Of a DNA stretch of 11,048 nucleotides, positions 1-6,362 are shown one piece after another (position 1 is the stretch's first letter; every line of letters begins with the position of its first letter). Under the pieces are notes generated by a model that was given only the letters and a program-made list of their open reading frames with translations, made no database searches and was not told the origin of the DNA. Location of the stretch: NCBI GenBank assembly GCA_937871605.1, contig CALMRM010000233.1, positions 22,580 to 33,627 on the forward strand, written 5' to 3'. The translations under genes were made by a program, and so were the position numbers. Source of the stretch: an uncultured Terriglobus sp. Its GTDB lineage: Bacteria > Acidobacteriota > Terriglobia > Terriglobales > Acidobacteriaceae.

Positions 1-101
1 TACAGGCAGAGTTCCGCAAAGTATCGCCAGAGGGTCACGCGGCAGAGATGCTGGTGTTTCTGCGAGAACAGGCAAACGGGGCTAAGCCGCTGGCACGGTG
101 A
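1..101 (+). CDS. C-terminal tail of an unidentified protein (5' part outside the window)
   Basis: From base 3 an open plus-strand frame runs 32 codons to a TGA at 99-101. The peptide is soluble and charged, with a probable amphipathic helix around the segment GHAAEMLVFLREQ, which looks like a genuine protein C-terminus. Third codon positions are mostly G or C, as in neighbouring genes. The fragment is too short to assign to a family. It converges with the minus-strand gene whose stop lies at 82-84, so the two coding ends overlap by about 20 bases. The alternative is a chance open frame, but the other two plus-strand frames give less protein-like sequence. Confidence 0.5.
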   Translation, partial: QAEFRKVSPEGHAAEMLVFLREQANGAKPLAR

Positions 102-807
102 TGATTGTTTCCGGCGCAAAGACAGCCTCTGTGCCACGGGCTGGAGCCGCGTCTGGCAGTAGTGTCTGGCCTTGCTTGCCTTCGGCTGTAATGACCTCTG
201 AGAGCACCTGTTCGCCGTTGATGCTGACCACCTGCAACGAGAGAACACCGCTGCTGCCAACATCGCCTGCGGGTGCGGCCGCCACGACCGTTAGGGTCAC
301 GGGTGCCCCGCTAGGCAGTCGGCCGAGCGCTTCTGTCAGAACCCCGTGAACGGTATCGCCATTCTTTGTGTGACCGGAATCGATGGTTTGCTGCAGGCGC
401 AGATGAATGGGCGTCCCTGCGGCAATGCCAAGTGCGTTGTGCGGCATGCCAACGCCCGGCAGCGCTACCGCCTCGGCACTCGCGCTGGACGGGTTCAGCC
501 GATTGCCGCCGATCACGGTAACACTGCTGTTAGCGCCTGGGGCTGGCGTTGCAGGGCTTGCCGTTGTGCCTGGTGTTGACGAGCGAGCCTGTGCTCTGCC
601 CTGCCGTGATGCCCCTCTACCTGCTGTTGCACCCGCGCGTGGCGTACGGCTGCCGTTCTGCGGGGCTGCCTGTGAAGCACCAGTGCCGCTGACTCCTGCC
701 GGCGTGGCCTGCTGCGTTTGTGGCGTGGCCTGCGCGCCCGTGTTCTGCGCGCTCACGCAGAGTGGGCAACCAACGGCCAGCAGCAGGGTTAAGAAGAGGA
801 CTCTCAT
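82..807 (-). CDS. Secreted low-complexity protein with a C-terminal beta-rich domain, function unknown
   Basis: Starting at the ATG at 807 gives 241 residues with a clear Sec signal peptide: MRVLFLTLLLAVGCPLCVSA, with cleavage expected after VSA (residue 20). The open frame continues to an ATG at 888, but that start would put 27 unrelated residues before the signal peptide, so I prefer 807. Neither start has a strong Shine-Dalgarno sequence. Residues about 21-118 are low complexity, rich in Ala, Gln, Thr, Pro, Gly and Ser, with several Arg. Residues about 125-241 form a compact domain beginning GTPIHLRLQQTIDSG and alternating hydrophobic residues like beta strands. That layout recalls periplasmic domains common in acidobacterial secreted proteins (GT.i.lrL...idS...k.Gd...g.l), which is my inference from memory. 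The protein probably works in the periplasm or at the cell surface. The linker suggests a tether, and no catalytic motif is visible. Confidence 0.75.
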   Translation of the reverse strand: MRVLFLTLLLAVGCPLCVSAQNTGAQATPQTQQATPAGVSGTGASQAAPQNGSRTPRAGATAGRGASRQGRAQARSSTPGTTASPATPAPGANSSVTVIGGNRLNPSSASAEAVALPGVGMPHNALGIAAGTPIHLRLQQTIDSGHTKNGDTVHGVLTEALGRLPSGAPVTLTVVAAAPAGDVGSSGVLSLQVVSINGEQVLSEVITAEGKQGQTLLPDAAPARGTEAVFAPETIITVPAA

Positions 808-935
808 GCCATTCAGACCGGTTCGGATGAGGCGCGCCGGTGCGCAGGTTGCAGGCGTGTTGAACGATTCGGGGACGGGTGAGCGCATCTGACACTGCAG
901 GATAACCCGTAGTCAGGTAAGGGAGGAACAGAACT

Positions 936-1243
936 GTGGCGTGCAAGCACAGTGTGATCGTGGGTGCAGGCCCCACGGGCCTGGCGCTGGCCGGGGAAAT
1001 GCACCGCCTGGGCGTGCCGATGCACCTGTTAGAAACGCACGCTGCACCATTGCCTCTCGCGCTGTAGCCATTCATGCCCGCACGCTGGAGGTGTTGGCGC
1101 CACTTGGAGTGACGAAGCGCCTCCTCGGGCGTGGATTGCAGCTGCACGTGATCCGTATGCACGAGGGCGTTACGCGCGTATGCACGTCAATTTCGACGAG
1201 ATCGCAGGTGCCCACCCTGCAGCATGCATTGGCGGAGCGCCTG
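936..1243 (+). pseudogene. Decayed N-terminal remnant of an FAD-dependent aromatic-ring hydroxylase (PheA/TfdB-type monooxygenase)
   Basis: A GTG at 936, nine bases after the GGGAGGA ribosome binding site (921-927), opens a frame with the FAD-binding fingerprint VIVGAGPTGLALAGEMHRLG and then LLETHAAPLP. It hits TAG at 1065. From about 1055 the next frame carries on the family sequence: SRAVAIHARTLEVLAPLG, then a stretch ending VIRMHEG. Adding one base near 1054 restores APLPSRA, so the first lesion looks like a one-base deletion. A second shift near 1172-1180 gives RMHVNFDEI, matching the family's (H)vdFdel segment. A third near 1204-1208 gives VPTLQHALAERL, matching the lpQ..tE..La.rL region in shortened form. 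Homology ends where the opposing SDR gene stops (1244). Family members run about 380-550 residues, so the second FAD motif and the substrate domain are absent. A 43-codon product could still be translated, but it would not be an enzyme. Confidence 0.85.
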
Positions 1244-2050
1244 TCAGAGGTTCAGTTTCTTGAAGACAGTATCTGGAATGGCTTTGATCACAGTCATGAT
1301 GGGCCACCAGATGCCGGGAACGTAGAGGATGCCACCCGTTCCTTTGGCGATGCGGGCGGCAATGGTTTCCGCCACCTTTGCCGGATCGGCGAACTTCTCG
1401 CTGCCCTTCATGCCTGTCGTCATACTGGTTTTCACCGGACCGGGCTTGATGGTGAGCACCGCCACGCCCTCGCGGTCGATGCGATTGCGTAGGCCGTCAG
1501 TAAATGCCGTTAGCCCGGCCTTCGAGGCGCCATACACATAGTTTGACTTGCGCCCGCGGTCGCCCGCGACGGAGGAGAGCACGGCCAAGGTGCCATGACC
1601 CTGCTTGACCATGAAGTTGGCCAGCGTTGTCAGCAGGCTGACCGGCGCGGTGAAGTTGGTGTGCAGAATCGCTTCGGCGTGCACCGTATCCTGCTCTGCC
1701 CGCGGCTGTTCGCCCAGCACGCCCATGGCCAGGTAGGCTACGTCCAGGCCGCCCAGCGAGGTGATGGCGTGCGCCAGCAGGTCGCCGTGGTGCTGCGTAT
1801 CGTTCAGGTCCAGCACGGCGGTATCCACGTAGGCTGCGCCACGCACGCGCAGGTCTGCCGCCACGGCCTCCACCTTGTCTGCGGCTCGCCCCACCAGGAA
1901 GAGGTTAGCTCCCTGCTGCGCCCACAGGCGGCATGTGGCTTCTGCAATGCCAGAAGTTGCGCCCAGCACCAGGTACCGCTTGGGCGTATGGGACATATCG
2001 CGCGGGCGCAGCGGCGCGTCAGCAGGGTCAGAGATGGGCTGGGTGGCCAT
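1244..2050 (-). CDS. Short-chain dehydrogenase/reductase (SDR), NAD(P)-dependent
   Basis: With the ATG at 2050 the product is 268 residues. The Rossmann motif is YLVLGATSGIAEA (residues 26-38), a variant of TGxxxGxG in which Leu replaces the Thr and Ala replaces the last Gly. The usual NNAG is replaced by AYLAMG (105-110). The catalytic residues are present: Asn132, Ser160 in LSSVAG, and Tyr173/Lys177 in YGASK, followed by PGPVKT (203-208). The C-terminus (YVPGIWWPIMTVIKAIP...FKKLNL) is hydrophobic and then basic, suggesting membrane association as in DltE- and DprE2-like SDRs. The substrate cannot be read from sequence. The start at 2050 has a weak GAAAG five bases upstream. The ATG at 1996 (250 residues, MSHTPKRY) fits usual SDR length but has no Shine-Dalgarno. 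The frame also stays open to 2203, where the residues look non-coding. The gene is divergent from serA. Confidence 0.9.
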   Translation of the reverse strand: MATQPISDPADAPLRPRDMSHTPKRYLVLGATSGIAEATCRLWAQQGANLFLVGRAADKVEAVAADLRVRGAAYVDTAVLDLNDTQHHGDLLAHAITSLGGLDVAYLAMGVLGEQPRAEQDTVHAEAILHTNFTAPVSLLTTLANFMVKQGHGTLAVLSSVAGDRGRKSNYVYGASKAGLTAFTDGLRNRIDREGVAVLTIKPGPVKTSMTTGMKGSEKFADPAKVAETIAARIAKGTGGILYVPGIWWPIMTVIKAIPDTVFKKLNL

Positions 2051-2209
2051 GTGTGCTTTCAGACTAGCGCAACCGCAGCAGATGGCGCTGCACGCCAGGT
2101 CTGCGCCGGTAGCTGTCCAACTTGGTAAAGTAGAGGGAGGGCACAGACCCAGTTGCACCCCGCCCGCTTGCGGAGGCGAGTGGCACCCGCAGGAACCTTC
2201 CACCGGACA

Positions 2210-2222
2210 TCACACCGTGTGA
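2210..2222. promoter_or_regulatory. Perfect dyad upstream of serA, possible operator
   Basis: TCACAC and GTGTGA flank a single C, giving a perfect 6-base dyad 47 bases before the serA ATG. It lies in the 219-base divergent region (2051-2269) between the SDR gene and serA. The rest of that region holds a possible but weak -10 element (TAAAGT, 2127-2132) with no convincing -35, and GC-rich short stems around 2158-2178. The dyad could bind a dimeric regulator or form a short RNA hairpin in the serA leader. I cannot name a regulator. Confidence 0.35.
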
Positions 2223-2269
2223 CCCGGCACCACCAGCGGCAGGCATGCGCCAGCCCGGAAAGAAGTTCG

Positions 2270-3865
2270 ATGAAGATTGTTCTCGCCGAAAAGGTTTCGC
2301 CCGCAACGCTCGCCGTCTTTAAGGAGGAACCAGGCTGGCAGGTGATCACCGCCGACAAGATCACCAACCTGGAAGGGGAGCTGGCCGATGCCGATGCCCT
2401 GGTCGTGCGCAGTGCCGTGCAGGTAACACCAGAGCTGCTGGAGCATGCGCCGAAACTGCGCGTGATTGGCCGTGCCGGAGTCGGCGTGGACAACATCGAT
2501 GCAGGCGCCGCCACCAAGCGCGGCATTGTGGTGATGAACACGCCGGGTGCCAACGCCGTAGCCGTGGCAGAGCTAACGCTGGGCCTGATGATCACGATGG
2601 CACGCCAGATCCCCAAGGCGACGGCCGCACTGCACAGCGGCAAGTGGGAAAAGAAGAGCCTGCAGGGCACAGAACTGCGCGGCAAGACGCTCGGCATTGT
2701 GGGCCTGGGCCGCATCGGGCTTGAGGTGGCGCGTCGCGCGCGCAGCTTTGGCATGGACCTGATTGGCTACGATCCGTTCGTCGCACCGGTGATTGCGCGT
2801 GAGAATGGCGTCACGCTGGTCAACATCGACGACATCTTCAAGCAGTCCGACTACCTTTCACTGCACGTGGGTCTGACGCCACAAACGGAAGGCCTGATCA
2901 ATGCGCACAGCATCGCCATCATGAAGAAGGGCATCCGCATTGTGAACTGTGCGCGTGGCGAGTTGATTGTGGATGAGGCTCTTGTCGAAGGCCTGCAGAG
3001 TGGCACGGTGGGTGGTGCCGCGCTCGATGTGTTCCGCGAAGAGCCGCTGAAGAACTCGCCGTATTTCGCACTGGAGAATGTCGTGCTCACGCCCCATTTG
3101 GGAGGCTCCACGGACGAGGCACAGGAAGCCATCGGCATTCAGCTGGCGCAGCAGGTGAGCGCCTACCTGAAGCTGGGTGTGGTGCAGAATGCCGTCAACG
3201 TGCCGTCGCTGTCGCGTGAGGAGTACGTGGAAGTTGCCCCCTTCGCTGACCTGGCGGAGCGCCTTGGCACCTTCCTGTCGCATGCCACGCCCGGCAACCT
3301 CGAGAATTTGGAAATTGCCTATGCGGGCCGCATTGCTGCAGGCAAGACGGACATGATTCGCAATGCCGTGCTGGCGGGCGTACTGCGCGATTCAGAAAAC
3401 GTGAACCATATCAATGCGTTCTCAATCGCAGAGGAGCGCGGCCTGCGCGTGCAGGAGGATAAAAAGGAGTTTGCCAGCGGTGGCGCGGGATCGGTGCTGA
3501 AGCTGGCGCTGCACTCCGCAGACGGCGATGCGACTGCCAGCGCCACGGTGCTGCACGGCTCTGCGCCGCGACTCCTGTCGCTGGATGGCATCGATATTGA
3601 AACGCCGCTCACCGGCACGCTGCTGGTCATCCGCAATCACGACGTGCCGGGCGTTATCGGGCGCATTGGCACGGTGCTGGGCGAGCATGGCGTCAACATC
3701 GCAAACTTCGCGCTGGGCCGCAGCGTGCGTTCCCAGCGCGTGCCGCAGGGCCAGGCGCTGGCCGTGGTGCAGATCGAGGCAGGCAGCAGCAAGATAAACA
3801 CTGTGATTGCTGCCCTGCGCAAGGTGGATGCCATTGCCAGCGTGCGACTGGTCGAATTGCAGTAA
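2270..3865 (+). CDS. serA: D-3-phosphoglycerate dehydrogenase
   Basis: This cytosolic enzyme oxidises 3-phosphoglycerate to 3-phosphohydroxypyruvate with NAD, the first committed step of serine synthesis. The product is 531 residues, the normal size of the long (type I) form that carries an extra ASB domain. The nucleotide-binding motif is GLGRIG at 145-150, with Asp168 in YDPF after it. The catalytic residues of the D-2-hydroxyacid dehydrogenase family are visible: Arg229 in NCARGE, Glu258 in DVFREEP, and His276 in TPHLGGST. Residues about 315-440 match the ASB (substrate-binding) domain. Residues about 449-520 are an ACT domain (LLVIRNHDVPGVIGRIG), usually the site of serine feedback. The frame is open to 2153, but the ATG at 2270 is the start because MKIVLAEKVS is the typical N-terminus and GGAAAG precedes it by eight bases. 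A zinc-ribbon gene follows 21 bases downstream. Confidence 0.97.
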   Translation: MKIVLAEKVSPATLAVFKEEPGWQVITADKITNLEGELADADALVVRSAVQVTPELLEHAPKLRVIGRAGVGVDNIDAGAATKRGIVVMNTPGANAVAVAELTLGLMITMARQIPKATAALHSGKWEKKSLQGTELRGKTLGIVGLGRIGLEVARRARSFGMDLIGYDPFVAPVIARENGVTLVNIDDIFKQSDYLSLHVGLTPQTEGLINAHSIAIMKKGIRIVNCARGELIVDEALVEGLQSGTVGGAALDVFREEPLKNSPYFALENVVLTPHLGGSTDEAQEAIGIQLAQQVSAYLKLGVVQNAVNVPSLSREEYVEVAPFADLAERLGTFLSHATPGNLENLEIAYAGRIAAGKTDMIRNAVLAGVLRDSENVNHINAFSIAEERGLRVQEDKKEFASGGAGSVLKLALHSADGDATASATVLHGSAPRLLSLDGIDIETPLTGTLLVIRNHDVPGVIGRIGTVLGEHGVNIANFALGRSVRSQRVPQGQALAVVQIEAGSSKINTVIAALRKVDAIASVRLVELQ

Positions 3866-3886
3866 GGGTGGAGAGAGAACGACGCT

Positions 3887-4255
3887 ATGCCGATGTACGA
3901 ATACCAGTGTGCGCAGTGTGGTCGCCGGACGGAGAAGCGCCAGAAGTTCTCTGACGCGCCGCTGACGGAGTGCCCCTTCTGTGGTGGTTCGCTGAAGAAG
4001 CTCATCTCAGCGCCAGCCGTGCAGTTCAAGGGCGGCGGCTGGTACGCCGATGGCTACGGTTCCAAAAAACCAGCGGCGAACAACTCGAGCGAGACCGGTG
4101 CCTCCAGCAGCGCCACCAGCGACGGCGCGAGTGCAACCAGTGCGGATAGCGGCAAGTCCTCTTCGGGGGCGTCCTCAGACTCGTCGTCCAGCAGCTCGGC
4201 CTCCGGCACTTCGGGTGGCGCAGCCTCGTCCGCAGCGAGCGCGGCCAGCAAGTAG
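3887..4255 (+). CDS. FmdB-family small zinc-ribbon protein with Ser/Ala-rich tail
   Basis: The first ~58 residues match the FmdB putative regulatory family (CxxC_CxxC_SSSS): MPMYEYQCAQCG, a second CPFC knuckle, and a conserved QFKGGGWYADGY segment. Four cysteines (C8, C11, C29, C32) would hold one zinc. Residues 61-122 are low complexity, almost all Ser, Ala, Gly, Thr and Asp, and probably disordered. The family's role is not established; FmdB was first noted beside a formamidase operon and is annotated as regulatory by context. The start has GGTGGAGAG (3867-3874) upstream. The 21-base gap after serA suggests a shared transcript, and a hairpin follows the stop. The function in this cell is unknown. 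Confidence 0.92.
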   Translation: MPMYEYQCAQCGRRTEKRQKFSDAPLTECPFCGGSLKKLISAPAVQFKGGGWYADGYGSKKPAANNSSETGASSSATSDGASATSADSGKSSSGASSDSSSSSSASGTSGGAASSAASAASK

Positions 4256-4273
4256 TCAGCTCGGCGAACGTAA

Positions 4274-4297
4274 AGGGTACAGTGCTGACTGTGCCCT
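4274..4297. terminator. Hairpin between convergent genes, probable bidirectional terminator
   Basis: Arms AGGGTACAGT (4274-4283) and ACTGTGCCCT (4288-4297) pair over 10 bases with one G-U wobble around a four-base loop (GCTG). It sits between the zinc-ribbon stop (4255) and the stop of the opposing H1-like gene (4310). There is no long U run on the plus strand. The minus strand has only a short TTTA after the stem, so it may work with Rho or by structure alone. Confidence 0.65.
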
Positions 4298-4309
4298 GTG
4301 CGCGCTGAC

Positions 4310-4750
4310 TTACTGCTTCTTGGGGTCGTTCGGGTTGGGCGGCACCTTCTTGCCTGCACGCCTCGCCTCTGCCAATCCAATCGCAATGGCCTGCTTAGGG
4401 TTCGTCACTTTCTTGTTGCTGCGGCCAATGGTGAGTTTGCCTTCGTGCATCTCGTGCAGTTCCTGACCCACCTGCTCCGACGCAGCTGGAGAGTATTTCC
4501 GCACCGCCGTCTTCTTGGCCACAGACTTCTTTGCAGCAGGCTTCTTAGCGCTTGTAGTCGCTACCTTCTTTGCGCTTACCTTCTCTGCCGATTTCTTCCC
4601 GGCAAACGCGGATGTCGCAGCACCCTTGACTGTGGATTTCTTCGCTATGGTCTTCCCGGCAGACGTTGTCTTTTTGGCCTTGGCAGCAGCGAACTCTGAT
4701 GCAGAGGACTTACTCGTCACACCCTTTGTTGTTGCTTTCTTCAGTGCCAT
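4310..4750 (-). CDS. Histone H1-like basic protein with C-terminal DUF6496 domain
   Basis: The product is 146 residues. Residues 1-88 are a Lys/Ala/Ser/Thr-rich array with repeated AKK, SAKK and VAKK units, like the C-terminal tail of eukaryotic H1 and bacterial H1-like (Hc1, AlgP-type) proteins. Residues about 95-137 (VGQELHEMHEGKL, KKVTNPKQAIAIGLAEAR, AGKKVP) match DUF6496, a short domain of unknown function found in small basic bacterial proteins. It probably binds DNA or RNA without sequence preference, as a nucleoid or stress protein; that is inference from composition. The frame is open to 4810, but the ATG at 4750 has GGGAG seven bases upstream and begins the basic region. The gap to the lipoprotein gene upstream is 72 bases. 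A TTGACC lies in it (4797-4792) but lacks a good -10 partner. Confidence 0.85.
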   Translation of the reverse strand: MALKKATTKGVTSKSSASEFAAAKAKKTTSAGKTIAKKSTVKGAATSAFAGKKSAEKVSAKKVATTSAKKPAAKKSVAKKTAVRKYSPAASEQVGQELHEMHEGKLTIGRSNKKVTNPKQAIAIGLAEARRAGKKVPPNPNDPKKQ

Positions 4751-4822
4751 TGCAGTCTCCCTAAGTGGGTGTTCGCGTGCGTCACTGGAGCGGTCAACAT
4801 GCACAACCACTCAGGGTGCGAT

Positions 4823-6307
4823 CTAAGCGTCTCGCCTGCGACGACGAACGCGTAAGAGCCACAGTACAACAGCACTAGCAACCAACACACCCAGCAGCGT
4901 AAGCGCCTGTGGAGACGCGCTGACGCGGTGACGCAGCTTGCCCTGCTGCCATGCAGCCTTCGACAGCACGAGGTCATCCCGCAGCCCCGGCACCGTGACG
5001 GCCTGCAGGTCCGTCGTGGGCAGCGAACCAAAGATGCGCTCCGGCGTGGGGATGGCACCTTCCGTGTCCTTGGGCACGGCTTCAATCAAGCGCTGGATTT
5101 CGCGGTCGGGCTGGTCGTCAAAGTACTCGGTACGGGCCGTGTTAGGGAACAGCGTGGTGCGCCCTGTCATGTGCTGCTCGATGGCACCTACCACGTCCTG
5201 GCACACGCCTAGCGTGTAGTAGCCACCGAAGGGCAACTGCGGGTGCGCCGCGTGCAGGTACGCGTAGGCACGCAGCATCTGGCCGGTCAGCCGCGTGACC
5301 TCAACCGCGTGCGCGCCGCGGTATTCATGTGCGTGGCGACCCATCACCCAGGGCTGGTTCAGTTGGTCGTTGGTGCGGAACTCCGCGTGGCCGTCGATGC
5401 CGAAGTAGAAGGTGACATCCGCATTGATCTTCGGTCCGGTGACGATCCACTCGTACTCCGCATGCGCCACCGGCACCAGCAGCGGACGTCCGCGCCGCCA
5501 CCAATGCGCCGTCGGCACAAAGTATTGCGTGTCCAACCAGAACGGCATTTCGACGTCTTTGCCATTGTAGTGAAAGTGGCCGAAGTTCGCGAAGTAACGC
5601 GCATCGGCCACGGTCACCCGGTGGCCACTGCTCACCAGCGCTTGCACCAGCGCCTGCGGCGTGGCCGCGGTCTGCCCGCCCAGTGCCGCGTTGAAGGGCT
5701 TCGTGGACTTGTAGCCGTTCAGCGAAAGCCGGTTCAGCACCGCAGCCAGCCGTGCGCTCTCCGCGTGCAGGGGCGCGAGCTTCGGGTCAGCTCCGTCGCC
5801 GTTCGTCACGGCATCGCTCAGCTTTGTGACAAGTCCCTGATCGGAGAAACCGGAAAACTCAGACGGCACATCGAGGCTCACCGTGCCTGACCGGTCCAGC
5901 GCGTACGGTCCGATGTCTGCCTGCTTCAGGTCGGTTCGCTTTGCAGCGTTGCGTTGGCGTGTGAGCAGGTCCTCGCCCGCATTGACCGTGCGCGTGATGC
6001 GCCGGATGCCCCAGCCCGGAAACCGGTCGAGCCCGTTCCAGTCCTTGCCTAAAACCAGCGTGCGAAACGTGTCGAAGAGCTCGGGTGTAAGGATCGCACC
6101 ATTCTTCTGACCTTTGTCGAGATAACCGAGCAGCTGCTCCGTAAAGCCCGGCTGTGCTGACAACTCACGCATCATCTGCGACAGCATGACCGTGTTCGGC
6201 GGCATCGCAGACTGGTCCGACTCGATGGCGCGCTGCGTCGTCTTGCCCGCGGCACAACCCGTCAGTAGCAGGATGGAGGACAGCCGAAGAAGTTGCCACA
6301 CGCGCAT
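4823..6307 (-). CDS. Lipoprotein with C-terminal transmembrane segment, function unknown
   Basis: From the ATG at 6307 the product is 494 residues. It begins with a lipoprotein signal peptide (MRVWQLLRLSSILLLTGC) whose lipobox LLTGC places the lipidated cysteine at position 18. Ala at +2 favours the outer membrane. The long middle region is soluble and matches no family I recognise. Notable segments are FGHFHYNGKDVEMPFWLDTQ, VTFYFGIDGHAEFRT, and GGYYTLGVCQD with a conserved-looking Cys and Asp. The end carries a hydrophobic stretch (LTLLGVLVASAVVLWLL) followed by RVRRRRRDA. This resembles the hydrophobic-plus-arginine sorting tails of exosortase-type systems, though no PEP or GlyGly signature precedes it. 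A GTG at 6325 would add six residues (MHHKWC). The gap to the upstream acetyltransferase stop is about 55 bases, consistent with one transcript. Confidence 0.85.
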   Translation of the reverse strand: MRVWQLLRLSSILLLTGCAAGKTTQRAIESDQSAMPPNTVMLSQMMRELSAQPGFTEQLLGYLDKGQKNGAILTPELFDTFRTLVLGKDWNGLDRFPGWGIRRITRTVNAGEDLLTRQRNAAKRTDLKQADIGPYALDRSGTVSLDVPSEFSGFSDQGLVTKLSDAVTNGDGADPKLAPLHAESARLAAVLNRLSLNGYKSTKPFNAALGGQTAATPQALVQALVSSGHRVTVADARYFANFGHFHYNGKDVEMPFWLDTQYFVPTAHWWRRGRPLLVPVAHAEYEWIVTGPKINADVTFYFGIDGHAEFRTNDQLNQPWVMGRHAHEYRGAHAVEVTRLTGQMLRAYAYLHAAHPQLPFGGYYTLGVCQDVVGAIEQHMTGRTTLFPNTARTEYFDDQPDREIQRLIEAVPKDTEGAIPTPERIFGSLPTTDLQAVTVPGLRDDLVLSKAAWQQGKLRHRVSASPQALTLLGVLVASAVVLWLLRVRRRRRDA

Positions 6308-6330
6308 GCACCACTTGTGATGCACGCGCG
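6301..6330. repeat. Imperfect inverted repeat over the lipoprotein start
   Basis: Arms CGCGCATGCA (6301-6310) and TGCACGCGCG (6321-6330) pair at nine of ten positions around a 10-base loop. The ATG at 6307 lies inside one arm and the alternative GTG at 6325 inside the other. In the mRNA this hairpin would cover the start codon, so it could limit translation. Confidence 0.45.
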
Positions 6331-6362
6331 TGCTCGCAGGTTAAGCAAGCGCGAGGCAGTGT

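Noticed and set aside
617..1162. A 181-codon minus-strand open frame upstream of and overlapping the secreted-protein gene
   Set aside because: It has no domain or signal peptide and mixes the antisense of the pseudogene with another frame of the secreted-protein gene.
941..1492. A 183-codon plus-strand open frame as an intact gene
   Set aside because: Only its middle part resembles a monooxygenase. Its start is out of frame with the FAD motif and its second half is antisense to the SDR gene. It is treated as part of the pseudogene.
2133..2269. A known riboswitch in the serA leader
   Set aside because: I could not match SAM, SAH, glycine or other known consensus cores, so only the dyad is reported.
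4310..4750. Lys-Ala repeats as a DNA repeat array or CRISPR
   Set aside because: The repetition is at protein level with uneven units and no conserved repeat-spacer pattern.
4769..4797. A sigma-70 promoter for the H1-like gene (TTGACC)
   Set aside because: At 17-base spacing the -10 would be GAACAC, which is a poor match.
4515..4826. A 103-codon plus-strand frame rich in Phe and Ala that could pass for a membrane protein
   Set aside because: Its Phe/Ala content is simply the reverse complement of the Lys/Ser/Ala repeats of the H1-like gene.
5243..5890. A 215-codon plus-strand open frame inside the lipoprotein gene
   Set aside because: It has Arg/His/Val-rich shadow composition, lies fully antisense to a gene with a clear signal peptide, and has no recognisable motif.
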